Below, in pieces: positions 8,082 to 17,342 of a stretch of DNA of 64,000 nucleotides (its first letter is position 1; every line of letters begins with the position of its first letter). The translations under genes and the position numbers were made by a program. Origin of the DNA: OMIS01 sp964443885. GTDB lineage: Bacteria > Patescibacteriota > Microgenomatia > UBA1400 > PJMF01. The stretch is taken from NCBI GenBank assembly GCA_964443885.1, contig CAYUES010000001.1, positions 1-64,000 of the forward strand. Reading direction: 5' to 3'. The notes under the pieces are model-generated. The model had not been told where the DNA came from and did no database searches. It worked only from the letters and a program-made list of their open reading frames with translations.

Positions 8082-11066
8082 CTACTCACTGCGCTTGGCA
8101 TCTTGGTGCTCAAATTCCTCTTTGAGGAACTTGCCAGTGTGTGACTTCTCTTCTTGCGACAGCTGACGAGGCGTGCCAGTCGCGATGATCTCGCCGCCAC
8201 CATTGCCGCCTTCAGGACCAAGATCAATCACCCAGTCAGCATTTTTGATAACATCGAGGTTGTGTTCAATCACGATTACCGTGTTGTTTTGGCCAACTAG
8301 TTTTTCTAAAACAGTCAGTAGTTTTTGAACGTCTGCAAAGTGCAACCCGGTGGTTGGTTCATCGAGTAAGTACACCACATGTTCAAAACTACGAGTCGAA
8401 AGTTCTTTAGCCAGCTTCACCCGTTGCGCTTCACCACCAGAAAGTGTCGGCGCTGGTTGGCCGAGTTTAATGTACCCGAGTCCCACAGCTTGGAGCGTTT
8501 CTAGTTTTTTGCCCAAGGTACTGTTGCCCTGGAAAAACTCAGCCGCTTCATCCACGGTCAGATCTAAAATATCACTGACGTTCTTGCCTTTGTACTGCAC
8601 TTCCAAAGTTTCTTGGTTGTAACGTTTGCCTTTACAGACATCACACGTTACGTACACATCTGGTAAAAACTGCATCTCAATCTTGATTTGGCCATCGCCT
8701 TGGCACGCTTCACAACGGCCACCTTTGACGTTAAAACTGAAGCGACCTGATAGAAAACCACGGACTTTGGCATCTTGAGTTTGTGTGAAGAGTGTCCGAA
8801 TGTAGTCAAAAATTTTAGTGTAGGTGGCGGGGTTAGAACGAGGAGTCTTGCCAATCGGACTTTGATCAATTAAAGTGACTCGACGAACATCGTCAGGCAC
8901 ACTAATGCTGCTGATTTTTGCACCCATCGTGTCGGTTTTCTTGCCAATTTTTTCACTCAAATGATGATATAGCGTTTCGTATAAAAGTGTTGATTTACCA
9001 GATCCCGACACCCCTGAAATACAAACGAGTTTGTTGAGCGGAAACTCGACATCGATGCCTTTGAGGTTGTGATGAGTTGCGCCAGAAATGCGAATTGATT
9101 GGGTCAGGCTGGTGTTAACGTCATCAACGTCAACGTACTTTCGTTTAGTGAGAATTGGGGTCTCACGCACCACATCTTTTTTGCGACTCAAGTACTTGCC
9201 CGTTATTGATTTGCTATTTTTCATTAATTCTTCAGGTGTGCCCATCGCCACGATCCTGCCACCATGTTGGCCAGCACCTGGTCCAAAGTCCAAAACATAG
9301 TCGGCAGCCAGCATCACGTCACGGTCGTGTTCGACGACCACGACGGTGTTGCCTTTTTCTTGCAAGTTTTTAAGCGTTTCGATCAGGCGGCGGTTGTCGC
9401 GTTGGTGCAAGCCAATCGTTGGCTCGTCCAAGATGTATAAAACGCCAGTCAAGCCAGTTCCGATTTGTGAAGCCAAGCGAATGCGTTGAGCCTCACCACC
9501 AGCTAGAGTGGATGCTTCGCGATTTAAAGTTAGGTAGTTAAGCCCGACTGAAACCAAGAAGTTCAAACGAATTACAATTTCTTTCAAAATCGAGTCAGCA
9601 ATCTGGGCTTCTTTTTCAGAAATGATATTTTTCTTTTGCAAGTTCTCATGCCAGTGTAAACACTCTTCGATTGGCAGTTGTGTAACTTGGGCAATGTTCG
9701 ATTCATTAATCTTAACAGCCAGTGGCTCATCTTTGAGCCGATCACCATTACAGGTTGGACAGATCTGGCGATTCATGTACTGCTCTACTTCAGATCTGAT
9801 ATACGGCGAGTCGGTTTCACTGTAACGGCGCTCTAAGTTGGTAACAAAACCTTCAAACTTTTCTTGAATGCTCGTTTCTTTGCCAAAGCGATTCTCACCA
9901 CTCACGGTATAGACTTTGTCTGAACCATAGAGCAAAAGTTGTTGGGCGGCTTCTGGCATTTCCTCATAGACAGTACGACGAAAATCAATCTTGAGATCTT
10001 CAGCAACTGTTTGGACCAGACGGGTCCACCAAGAATCTCCGCTCAAGACCCGAGCAAACGGAATCACCGCACCTTCACTCAAAGTCAAAGCGGGCGCAAT
10101 CATTTTATTGACGTCAATTTTGAGTAATGATCCCAGTCCGTTGCAAGTCTCACAAGCACCCTGCGGTGAGTTGAAAGAAAAAAGCCGAGGCTCGAGCTCA
10201 CTAAAGGAGCGACCACAGTTGCTACAAGCCAATTTTTCACTAAATACTAAATCCTCAACATCTTCAGGATTCTCTGGAAACGTCATCGTTTGATCGTTCA
10301 CAAATGAGATAATCGACATTCCTTCAGCCAGTTTTAATGATTCTTCAATTGATTGATTTAAGCGACTACGCAAGGTTTTTTGTTCTTGTTCATCTTTGAG
10401 CTGCTCTTTGGAAATGACTACCCGATCAATCACCACATCAACGTCGTGTTTATTGTTCTTTAATAGACTAAAGTTCTGATTTAAGTCAAACATCTCCCCG
10501 TCAATCCGAACACGTGAGTACCCTTTTTTCTGTAAGTTTTGGAATAAACCTTGGAACTCCCCTTTTCGACCTTGAACGATTGGTGACAAAATAATTAAAC
10601 GAGCTGGTCGTTCCATTGCTCGCACTTTAGTATCCGAAAGTACCTTCGAGACGATCTCATCAATTGATTGAGTTGAAACGGGAATATCACAATCGGGACA
10701 GTATTGGCGGCCGACCCGAGCAAACAACAAGCGCAGGTAGTCATAAATTTCAGTAATCGTGCCGACTGTTGAGCGAGGGTTGTGAGAAGTGGTTTTTTGG
10801 TCAATCGAGATCGCAGGCGACAAGCCTTCAATGTGATCGACTTCGGGTTTCTGCATCACACCCAAAAATTGGCGAGCATACGAAGATAAACTTTCGACGT
10901 AGCGACGCTGGCCTTCTGCATACAAGGTATCAAACGCCAAAGAACTTTTGCCACTGCCCGAAAGACCGGTGAAAACGATCAGTTTATTCTTGGGAATCTC
11001 GACTGAAACATTTTTTAAGTTATGTTCACGGGCGCCGGTGATTGTGATCGTATCTTGTGTACTCAT
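8082..11066 (-). CDS. uvrA: excinuclease ABC subunit A
   Basis: 994 residues; the damage-sensing ATPase of nucleotide-excision repair. Two ABC ATPase modules are visible: N-terminal Walker A GLSGSGKSSLAFDTLYAEGQ with signature LAGGEAQRIRLAS, and C-terminal Walker A GVSGSGKSTLLYETL with signature LSGGEAQRVKLAKEL. Zinc-finger Cys pairs are present (CSNCGRSF, CETCNG, CEACQG, CDVCKG). The start is set at ATG 11066 (MSTQDTITITGAREHNLK), because the extension to 11096 begins with TTG and is not family-like. It is slightly longer than E. coli UvrA (940). The ~60-nt leader contains a hairpin (see the regulatory entry). Confidence 0.97.
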   Translation of the reverse strand: MSTQDTITITGAREHNLKNVSVEIPKNKLIVFTGLSGSGKSSLAFDTLYAEGQRRYVESLSSYARQFLGVMQKPEVDHIEGLSPAISIDQKTTSHNPRSTVGTITEIYDYLRLLFARVGRQYCPDCDIPVSTQSIDEIVSKVLSDTKVRAMERPARLIILSPIVQGRKGEFQGLFQNLQKKGYSRVRIDGEMFDLNQNFSLLKNNKHDVDVVIDRVVISKEQLKDEQEQKTLRSRLNQSIEESLKLAEGMSIISFVNDQTMTFPENPEDVEDLVFSEKLACSNCGRSFSELEPRLFSFNSPQGACETCNGLGSLLKIDVNKMIAPALTLSEGAVIPFARVLSGDSWWTRLVQTVAEDLKIDFRRTVYEEMPEAAQQLLLYGSDKVYTVSGENRFGKETSIQEKFEGFVTNLERRYSETDSPYIRSEVEQYMNRQICPTCNGDRLKDEPLAVKINESNIAQVTQLPIEECLHWHENLQKKNIISEKEAQIADSILKEIVIRLNFLVSVGLNYLTLNREASTLAGGEAQRIRLASQIGTGLTGVLYILDEPTIGLHQRDNRRLIETLKNLQEKGNTVVVVEHDRDVMLAADYVLDFGPGAGQHGGRIVAMGTPEELMKNSKSITGKYLSRKKDVVRETPILTKRKYVDVDDVNTSLTQSIRISGATHHNLKGIDVEFPLNKLVCISGVSGSGKSTLLYETLYHHLSEKIGKKTDTMGAKISSISVPDDVRRVTLIDQSPIGKTPRSNPATYTKIFDYIRTLFTQTQDAKVRGFLSGRFSFNVKGGRCEACQGDGQIKIEMQFLPDVYVTCDVCKGKRYNQETLEVQYKGKNVSDILDLTVDEAAEFFQGNSTLGKKLETLQAVGLGYIKLGQPAPTLSGGEAQRVKLAKELSTRSFEHVVYLLDEPTTGLHFADVQKLLTVLEKLVGQNNTVIVIEHNLDVIKNADWVIDLGPEGGNGGGEIIATGTPRQLSQEEKSHTGKFLKEEFEHQDAKRSE

Positions 11067-11084
11067 AAATATTTGTTTCGTGTG

Positions 11085-11160
11085 TTTGCGCGCCAAAAAA
11101 GTCCTATGAAGCGCAAAGTCGATAGCTTACTAGTATACCGCACCTTCGGTTAAATTTCGA
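11085..11160 (-). promoter_or_regulatory. uvrA promoter and hairpin leader
   Basis: On the minus strand, TCGAAA (11155-11160) and TATACT (11132-11137) are spaced 17 bp apart. The predicted transcript starts near 11125. The leader contains a 7-bp inverted repeat, TTTGCGC/GCGCAAA (11085-11091 and 11111-11117), with a 19-nt loop. It may affect translation or bind a regulator; no LexA-like box was recognised here. Confidence 0.4.
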
Positions 11161-11214
11161 GTCTAAAAGACTGGGAAAAACAGTATCAATTGCTATGTGT
11201 GCTACACTAGTTTT

Positions 11215-11490
11215 ATGAAATTCTTAAAAATTCTAGGTTCAGTTTATGGTGCCCTCTTACTTTTGTTTGGTGTGATTAACTTGATAAGTTTTCTTGCTGA
11301 TTATGCATTTACTGGAATTTCCAAGGATGGTCCACAACTCTTCAGCTTTATTGTCTTACTGTGGCTGTGTTTCTTTGCGTACGCTTTTATTTTTGGTTGG
11401 AAGTTACTCAAACAACAGTATCCAAAGAAACTAGTCTTCTGGCTACTCTTGCCAATTGGCTTGGTTGTTTTAGGAATGATGTTCAATTAA
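11215..11490 (+). CDS. small membrane protein
   Basis: 91 residues with three hydrophobic segments (about 4-30, 40-60, 70-88) and a basic C-terminal loop (KLLKQQYPKKL). I do not recognise the family. The start is ATG 11215: TACACT at 11203-11208, preceded by TG one base upstream (extended -10), ends 6 nt before it, so the mRNA would be leaderless. It lies between the divergently oriented uvrA and the convergent uvrB. No functional prediction. Confidence 0.65.
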   Translation: MKFLKILGSVYGALLLLFGVINLISFLADYAFTGISKDGPQLFSFIVLLWLCFFAYAFIFGWKLLKQQYPKKLVFWLLLPIGLVVLGMMFN

Positions 11491-11505
11491 ATTACTAGAT
11501 TCTAA

Positions 11506-13824
11506 TTACTCTAGTTTCCCAATCGTATCACGCAAGATTGCGGCCAGTTCAAAGTCCATATCATTGGCAGCCTTGAGCATGCGGCGGCGCAGTTTTGAAG
11601 TCAGGTGCTGTTTATCACTTGGTGTCAGCTCTTCAGGTTTAATTTGATTAATATCAATTTGCTCGAGCTTGTTTAAGTTGACGATCAATGGTTCAGGTTC
11701 ACCAGCTTTAGCTTTCTTTCTGCCCTTCTCGTCTACCTCATCTTCTGCTTGTTTCTCGATCATCCGCTCACGAAATGGTTTGTTAATACCAAGTGGGGTA
11801 ATTCCATGTTTGGCGTTGTGCTCCAGCTGGATAACTCGGCGGCGCTGGCTTTCCATGATTGCTTCGCGCATTGATTTAGTCAAAACATCAGCATACAAAA
11901 TTACTTGACCTTCTTGATGCCGCGCCGCCCGTCCCATGGTTTGAATCAACGAAGTCCGCGACCGCAAAAAGCCTTCTTTGTCTGCATCTAAGATTGCCAC
12001 CAGTGAAACTTCAGGTAAGTCCAAACCTTCCCGCAGCAAGTTAATGCCAACCACAACGTCATATTCACCACGGCGCAAGTCATCTAAGATATCCGAACGC
12101 TCTAAAGTTTCGATATCAGAGTGTAAATAAGCCACTTTAGGGTACTGAAGTGACTCGAGGTCTGTCGGTAATGGAGTGAGGTGTTGGGTGGCGTGCAACC
12201 ACTCATCAGGAATTTTACCAATCTCCATCGTCTCAACGGGCAGTAAGCCTTCTAGTAGCTGAATAGTTTCACTGGTATCTTGTTGTTTGGTGTCAGCGAC
12301 TTGTTCGAGTCGCTCTTTCACGAGTCGTTTGATTTTCTCTGGATCATTCAAGTACTCGGTCAAGGCTTCAGCCATCCGCTTTGTCAGGGTAGTCACTAGC
12401 GCACGTTGGCCAATATTTTTGCGCGCAATCACTTCCACAACCAAGTCTTCAATCTGGCGCATCGTGGGCCGAATAATAATCGGTGGATCTACCAGACCAG
12501 TCGGCCGAATCAACTGTTCAACAGTCTCGCCACCTGCTAGTGAGATCTCGTACTCGGTTGGCGTGGCCGAAACATAGACCGCCTGGCGAATCCGCTCCAT
12601 AAACTCATGGGACTTGAGCGGGCGGTTATCCAGCGCACTGGGTAATCTAAAACCATACTCAATAAGCGTCGTTTTACGTGAAGAGTCACCAGCATGCATA
12701 CCACGCACTTGAGGTAAAGTGATGTGACTTTCATCAACAAAAGTGAGGTACTTTCCATTATTAAAGCGTTCAGCACTCGCCACAAAGTGGTCGAGCAAGG
12801 TAAATGGAGCCTGGCCAGGTTGGCGGCCATCGAAGTAGCGAGAGTAGTTTTCAATACCATTCACAAACCCAAGTTCCTTGAGCATATCGATGTCGTGACC
12901 GACTTTTTGTTTCAAGCGGTACGCTTCAACGACTTTGCCTTGGTCGGTTAAGTCTTTAACACGGGAGTTTAAGTCAGCTTCAATTTGCGCAAACTGAGCT
13001 GATTGATCACTTTGACTAATAATGTAGTGCTTGGCTGGATACAAAGTAAAGCGTTTGCGAGTTGGCGCTGGTGTCGTGGTCGTTGCACCGATTGCCGAAG
13101 GCGGAACTGCTTCTGAGCGCGGCGGCATCGTCACACTGCCAGTGACTGGATCGATCCAGTTAATGCTGGTGATTTTGTTTTCGAGAGTTTCGATCTTGAG
13201 AGCAATATCTTCATACGCCGGCCAAACTTGAATGATGTCTCCGCGCAGCCTGAAGGTACCGCGTTTGAGATCTGCATCTGAGCGTTGGTACTGTAAGTTG
13301 GAAAGTTGGAGCAGTAACGTCTCGCGGGAAATAACTTCGCCTTCCATCATCTCCATCGTGTTTTGACTGTACTGAACTGGGGATCCTAAGTTATAGATAC
13401 AAGAAACCGAAGCCACCACGATTGTGTCTGGGCGGGTCAATAAGTTAGCAGTGGTGGCGAGGCGTAGTTTATCAATCTCATCATTAATAGTCGCCTCTTT
13501 TTCAATGTAGGTATCGGAACTGGGAATGTAGGCCTCTGGCTGGTAGTAGTCGTAGTACGAGACAAAGTAACTGACGGCGTTTTTTGGGAAAAAATCACGG
13601 AATTCTTGGTAGAGTTGGGCGGCCAGGGTTTTGTTATGGGCGATAATCAGTGTCGGCATCTGTGTCTGCTCGATCACGTTGGCCATGGTGTACGTTTTAC
13701 CCGAGCCAGTTACGCCGAGTAAGACTTGATGATCTTTGCCTTCATTCAGGCCACTGACTAGTTCTTTGATGGCGGCTGGTTGATCGCCGGTAGGCTGGAA
13801 TGGTGCTTGGAGTTGGAATTTCAT
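11506..13824 (-). CDS. uvrB: excinuclease ABC subunit B with extra insertions
   Basis: 772 residues, against about 670 in most bacteria. The helicase-like damage-verification subunit of UvrABC. Walker A is GVTGSGKTYTMANVI; the beta-hairpin segment YYDYYQPEAYIPSSDTYIEK, DESHITLPQ and the motif LREGLDLPEVSLVAILDADKEGFLRS are clear. The C-terminal UVR motif (LRRRMLKAANDMDFELAAILRD) that contacts UvrC is present. A low-complexity insert (APTR-rich, around genomic 13040-13130) and a ~70-residue insert between LTKRMAEALTEYL and KVAYLHSD (about 12138-12350) account for the excess length. The start is ATG 13824 (MKFQLQAPFQPTGDQ), with TATAAT 10 nt upstream. Confidence 0.97.
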   Translation of the reverse strand: MKFQLQAPFQPTGDQPAAIKELVSGLNEGKDHQVLLGVTGSGKTYTMANVIEQTQMPTLIIAHNKTLAAQLYQEFRDFFPKNAVSYFVSYYDYYQPEAYIPSSDTYIEKEATINDEIDKLRLATTANLLTRPDTIVVASVSCIYNLGSPVQYSQNTMEMMEGEVISRETLLLQLSNLQYQRSDADLKRGTFRLRGDIIQVWPAYEDIALKIETLENKITSINWIDPVTGSVTMPPRSEAVPPSAIGATTTTPAPTRKRFTLYPAKHYIISQSDQSAQFAQIEADLNSRVKDLTDQGKVVEAYRLKQKVGHDIDMLKELGFVNGIENYSRYFDGRQPGQAPFTLLDHFVASAERFNNGKYLTFVDESHITLPQVRGMHAGDSSRKTTLIEYGFRLPSALDNRPLKSHEFMERIRQAVYVSATPTEYEISLAGGETVEQLIRPTGLVDPPIIIRPTMRQIEDLVVEVIARKNIGQRALVTTLTKRMAEALTEYLNDPEKIKRLVKERLEQVADTKQQDTSETIQLLEGLLPVETMEIGKIPDEWLHATQHLTPLPTDLESLQYPKVAYLHSDIETLERSDILDDLRRGEYDVVVGINLLREGLDLPEVSLVAILDADKEGFLRSRTSLIQTMGRAARHQEGQVILYADVLTKSMREAIMESQRRRVIQLEHNAKHGITPLGINKPFRERMIEKQAEDEVDEKGRKKAKAGEPEPLIVNLNKLEQIDINQIKPEELTPSDKQHLTSKLRRRMLKAANDMDFELAAILRDTIGKLE

Positions 13825-13944
13825 GGAATGGTCTATTATACAAGAAAAGCACTGCAAAGTCTTGGGGCTGTAATAGGTATCAAGCAGTAATCTTGCTCAA
13901 CACCCATCACTTTTGATGCTTCTCGCGGTATACTATGTGCCAAG

Positions 13945-14691
13945 ATGAAAATTACTCCCGTCAAAACACCAATTGTCCACGTCAACGACAACCTATTTGA
14001 GATCGTCAAAGCTGCCTTTCCAACTATTCCTGAAAACTCGGTGATTGCGGTCACGTCCAAGATCGTGGCTTTGTGTGAAGGCAATGTTGCCCCAGTCGTG
14101 ACTGGCAGCCGTGAAGAAAAACACGCAATTGTTCGTGAAGAAGCCGATGCCTATATCGAAGCCAGTAACTCTAAGTACGATGTAATGCTGGCGATCAAAG
14201 ATCAAGTCTTGGCGGTCAATGCCGGTGTTGATATGTCCAATGCAGATAATCAATACGTGAAGTTGCCTAAAGAGTCCTATAAGAGTGCTGCAGACCTGTG
14301 GCAGAGCGTGAAAACACACTATAGGCTTAAAAATCTCGGTATTTTAATTACTGATAGCAAAACAATTCCTCTCAAATGGGGCACGATCGGAACCGCTCTC
14401 GCCCACTCTGGTTTCAAAGGTGTTCGCAATAGAATTGGTGAAAAAGATTTATTTGGGTACGAAATGCAGATGACGCAGATTAATATTGCCGAGGCGCTGG
14501 CAGTAGCAGCAGTCTTATCGATGGGTGAAGTGGCAGAACAACAGCCACTCTGTTTACTCGAGGAAATTCCGCAGATTGAGTTCCAGAATCAACCACCTAC
14601 CCCAGAAGAAATCAAAAATCTTGAAATTGCTCTGGAAGACGACGTCTATGCGCCAATTCTCCAGACAGCACCCTGGAAAAAGAAAGTATAA
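13945..14691 (+). CDS. F420-0:gamma-glutamyl ligase-like protein (putative folate gamma-glutamate ligase)
   Basis: 248 residues resembling CofE (PF01996). Visible: the N-terminal ITPVKTPIVHVNDNLFEIV, ENSVIAVTSKIVALCEG, the glycine/serine-rich GTIGTALAHSGFKGV and the DLFGYEMQMTQINIAEALAVAA helix region. Family chemistry: GTP-dependent addition of glutamate to a carboxylate. CPR members are usually annotated as acting on folates, because F420 is absent; that is not demonstrated. TATACT ends about 10 nt before the ATG, giving a leader of only a few nucleotides. It is divergent from uvrB. Confidence 0.85.
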   Translation: MKITPVKTPIVHVNDNLFEIVKAAFPTIPENSVIAVTSKIVALCEGNVAPVVTGSREEKHAIVREEADAYIEASNSKYDVMLAIKDQVLAVNAGVDMSNADNQYVKLPKESYKSAADLWQSVKTHYRLKNLGILITDSKTIPLKWGTIGTALAHSGFKGVRNRIGEKDLFGYEMQMTQINIAEALAVAAVLSMGEVAEQQPLCLLEEIPQIEFQNQPPTPEEIKNLEIALEDDVYAPILQTAPWKKKV

Positions 14692-14710
14692 ATGTACTTC
14701 TGATTCTGGT

Positions 14711-15706
14711 TTATAGTTGTATCGTAATATCAAAGACTTCTCGCTTGACTCCACCCAGGCGATACTTGTACTCTTCTCCACCTCTTAAAAAGTCATAAAT
14801 TTGTTTGCCATGTTCGATTGCATGCTTAATTGTGTACGCAGTCAAAGTTGCTCCAGTCCCGACTTCTTTGTACAAGGCAGGATCAAACCCGGAGTTATAC
14901 AACTCGTACTCGTTGTTGTAGTCAAACAACAACATGCTGGCCACTCGTTGGCCTTCGATCTTGAGGAAAAATAACTTGAGCCAGCCTGCACGCGCCATTG
15001 CTGGTACAAGTTCTCGGAAAAACACCAGATGTGGCTCGTTCCAGAATTCACGCTTGGCGGCAGAAGAAGTCTTGTGTAGAGCAATGAACTCATCAAGGGC
15101 AGTTCGAGCAGCCGTCTCTTCGGTAATAACTTCAAACTGATGATCTACTTCGTCGAGACGGCGCCACTTCCGTTTCACTTCGTGGCGCTGTTTGCGCTCT
15201 AAACTCGCCAGGTAGTCCTCCCATGTCTTGGGTAAAAGTATGTAGGGCGCGACATCTTGGACGGTTTCAGTAGCCTGAGGAAATGAGTCCTTCAAAAATG
15301 CTCTAGTCTGGCTAGCTTCCGGCAAACTACACAAATATAGCTGATCAGCCTGGTTTTGGGCGGTTAGATGGGCATATAACGCCTGATACACCTCGGTTGT
15401 AGCAGCTTGATGAACGATAATATCCAAAGTATCAGAAACATTGACACACCCTATAAAGCATAGCTCGCTTTTTCCCTCAGCATTTTTAGTCAAGTACAAC
15501 GGTGCTATTCCCTGCATAATTCCCGCAGAGTCACGGACGACTGTAACCTGGAGCGTGCCGCTTCCCAAGGTTTTCCACCAGGCTGCTAAGAACTGAGGGG
15601 TCTGAAAAATTGTATTAGTTGGTGAGTCTTCGAGCAGTGCCAGCCACTCGGCTTCCAGGCTATTAAAACAAAGTGGATCGGTCTCGACGGTAACGGTTAC
15701 TGACAT
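14711..15706 (-). CDS. FemAB/BioF2-like GNAT acetyltransferase
   Basis: 331 residues of the Acetyltransf_6 (BioF2/FemAB-like) type. Segments include an N-terminal WLALLEDSPTNTIFQTPQFLAAWW, ERKQRHEVKRKWRRL, RVASMLLFDYNNEYELYNSGFDP and the C-terminal KQIYDFLRGGEEYKYRLGG. In cell-envelope contexts such proteins transfer acyl or aminoacyl groups to polysaccharide or peptidoglycan precursors; the substrate here is unknown. I chose the ATG at 15706 (MSVTVTVETD), because the upstream extension to 15811 overlaps the divergent adenosyltransferase promoter. TACAAT lies about 10 nt upstream of this ATG. Confidence 0.82.
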   Translation of the reverse strand: MSVTVTVETDPLCFNSLEAEWLALLEDSPTNTIFQTPQFLAAWWKTLGSGTLQVTVVRDSAGIMQGIAPLYLTKNAEGKSELCFIGCVNVSDTLDIIVHQAATTEVYQALYAHLTAQNQADQLYLCSLPEASQTRAFLKDSFPQATETVQDVAPYILLPKTWEDYLASLERKQRHEVKRKWRRLDEVDHQFEVITEETAARTALDEFIALHKTSSAAKREFWNEPHLVFFRELVPAMARAGWLKLFFLKIEGQRVASMLLFDYNNEYELYNSGFDPALYKEVGTGATLTAYTIKHAIEHGKQIYDFLRGGEEYKYRLGGVKREVFDITIQL

Positions 15707-15791
15707 ATCTACAAGGTATTGTATACTCAAAGCTAGATTTTGAGAAAAGTACTTACTTTTTAGGCCAATTACTAGACCTATAACAAGAAAT

Positions 15792-16391
15792 ATGCTAAAA
15801 CCCACCCTCATTCAGATCTCAACCAAGACCGGTGACACAGGTGAAAGCGGTTTGGCCAGTGGTCACCGCTTAGCCAAAGATGCCTTGGTTTTTGAGGTGG
15901 TCGGAACCCTCGATGAGCTTAATAGCTGGCTGGGAGTGGTCCTTACTCAGTATGAACCACTGCATATCACGGCTTTGCACGACAAAAATAATAAAAAGTT
16001 GATTGAAAACCTTTATCACATCCAAAACACTCTTTTTTACCTCGGAGCTGAGATTGCAGGCGCGCCCAAGACCAAGCTCGAAAATACAGAATTAAAGTCA
16101 CTGGAAGCATGGTCTGACGGTCTTCAACAGCACATGGCAGCCAATTGGACGACCCAATTTTTGCTTCCCGGCGGTACACAACTGGGTGCATGGTTGGATG
16201 TGACTCGAACGGTCTGTCGACGTTGCGAACGTGTGCTAATTTCGTACAGTCGCGAGGTCGCGGTACGGCCACTACTTTTGCAGTACCTCAATCGCCTTTC
16301 TGACTACTTATATGTGATGCGTTGTTATGTCAATCAAGAGCTCTCGTATCAAGAGAAACCTTTTAATTCAGCCCAAAAAGTGGTAAAGTAA
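15792..16391 (+). CDS. PduO-type cob(I)alamin adenosyltransferase-like protein
   Basis: 199 residues. It shows the family signatures: N-terminal STKTGDTGESGLASGHRLAKD, VGTLDELNSWLGV, and the C-terminal RRCERVLISY followed by LLQYLNRLSDYLYVM. Known members adenosylate corrinoid using ATP. No other cobalamin gene is visible in this window, so a salvage or repurposed role is possible. TATAAC ends 7 nt upstream of the ATG (15792), consistent with a leaderless mRNA. It is divergent from the BioF2-like gene. Confidence 0.85.
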   Translation: MLKPTLIQISTKTGDTGESGLASGHRLAKDALVFEVVGTLDELNSWLGVVLTQYEPLHITALHDKNNKKLIENLYHIQNTLFYLGAEIAGAPKTKLENTELKSLEAWSDGLQQHMAANWTTQFLLPGGTQLGAWLDVTRTVCRRCERVLISYSREVAVRPLLLQYLNRLSDYLYVMRCYVNQELSYQEKPFNSAQKVVK

Positions 16392-16506
16392 TAAGACTTC
16401 TCAAGGGGTGACTGATCACTATTGATACTAATTGATAATATTAGATACATTAAATAAGTAGCTAGAATTGTGTTGATATACCAATACAAATTTTTTTTAT
16501 TCAAAA

Positions 16507-16545
16507 TTAGCAGTGTTTGTCAATCACTGCTAACTCGAGTAAACT
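16507..16545 (+). promoter_or_regulatory. promoter with a perfect inverted repeat over the -35 box
   Basis: TTGTCA (16517-16522) and TAAACT (16540-16545) are 17 bp apart. The -35 lies in the 9-nt centre of a perfect 9-bp inverted repeat, TTAGCAGTG (16507-16515) and CACTGCTAA (16525-16533). The geometry suits a dimeric repressor site controlling the histidine phosphatase gene. Confidence 0.55.
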
Positions 16546-16564
16546 GCAAATAATAATTAAAATA

Positions 16565-17221
16565 ATGCCTAATGCTCAACAAAAAAACTACTGTCGCCTC
16601 TACCTGGTTCGCCATGGTGAGAGTGAAGGTAATGTGTTGGGGGTCATTCAAGGGCATGCAGACTTCCCTCTTACTGAGCGTGGTAAGCAACAAGCAGCCC
16701 AATTGGCAAGTGATTTAGAAGGTGTCGAGTTTGCGGCTGTTTTTGCCTCAGATTTAGTGCGAGCAAGCCAAACAGCGGCGGTTGTGGCCAGTAATCGCAA
16801 GCTGGCGGTCACTACAACTGCGTTACTACGTGAGCGTAGCTTCGGAAAGTATGAAAAGGAGCTTAGCGTTGAGTCCCAACGAGAGCTTCGAGAGCTCTTA
16901 CAGCAACATGAAGCAGTCGCCACCAAAGAGCTTTTTCACAAAAAATTGGGCTCAGATATTGAATCTGACGAGGAAGTGGTCGGTCGATTTATCAACTTTT
17001 TGCGGGAAGTAGCGGTGGCCTACGCTGCTAGCAACATTTTAGTCGTTTCCCACTCAGGAATGCTCAAAAGTCTCTTAATTCACTTAGGCTATGCTACCTA
17101 TCAGGAGCTAAAACACGGTAGTATACCTAATGCCTCTTATATCGTTATTGAGTCCGATGGCGTCGATTTCTTCATCCAAGAGACAGTTGGGATCATCAAA
17201 ACGCCTGTGGAAAATATATAG
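16565..17221 (+). CDS. histidine phosphatase family protein (phosphoglycerate-mutase-like)
   Basis: 218 residues. The catalytic RHG motif is in LYLVRHGESEGN; a second core segment is the FGKYEKELS acidic region; the second histidine is in VVSHSGML. The family includes cofactor-dependent phosphoglycerate mutases and many broad phosphatases. With gpmI nearby, a phosphatase role is at least as likely as mutase. The start is ATG 16565; an upstream TTG at 16517 is part of the -35 box. A promoter with an inverted repeat lies upstream. Confidence 0.88.
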   Translation: MPNAQQKNYCRLYLVRHGESEGNVLGVIQGHADFPLTERGKQQAAQLASDLEGVEFAAVFASDLVRASQTAAVVASNRKLAVTTTALLRERSFGKYEKELSVESQRELRELLQQHEAVATKELFHKKLGSDIESDEEVVGRFINFLREVAVAYAASNILVVSHSGMLKSLLIHLGYATYQELKHGSIPNASYIVIESDGVDFFIQETVGIIKTPVENI

Positions 17222-17342
17222 GCCAAACAACTTGAATGTTATAGAATCTTATTCTCGCTGAAGTACTAGCCTATAGCTATGAAAAATCAGTATACATAGT
17301 CTCAATAGTATTTCTATATTCTCTACAGTACTGCCCTAAAAT

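Noticed and set aside
16517..16564. Upstream TTG start for the histidine phosphatase
   Set aside because: The TTG is part of the -35 box TTGTCA and the extra 16 residues are not family-like.
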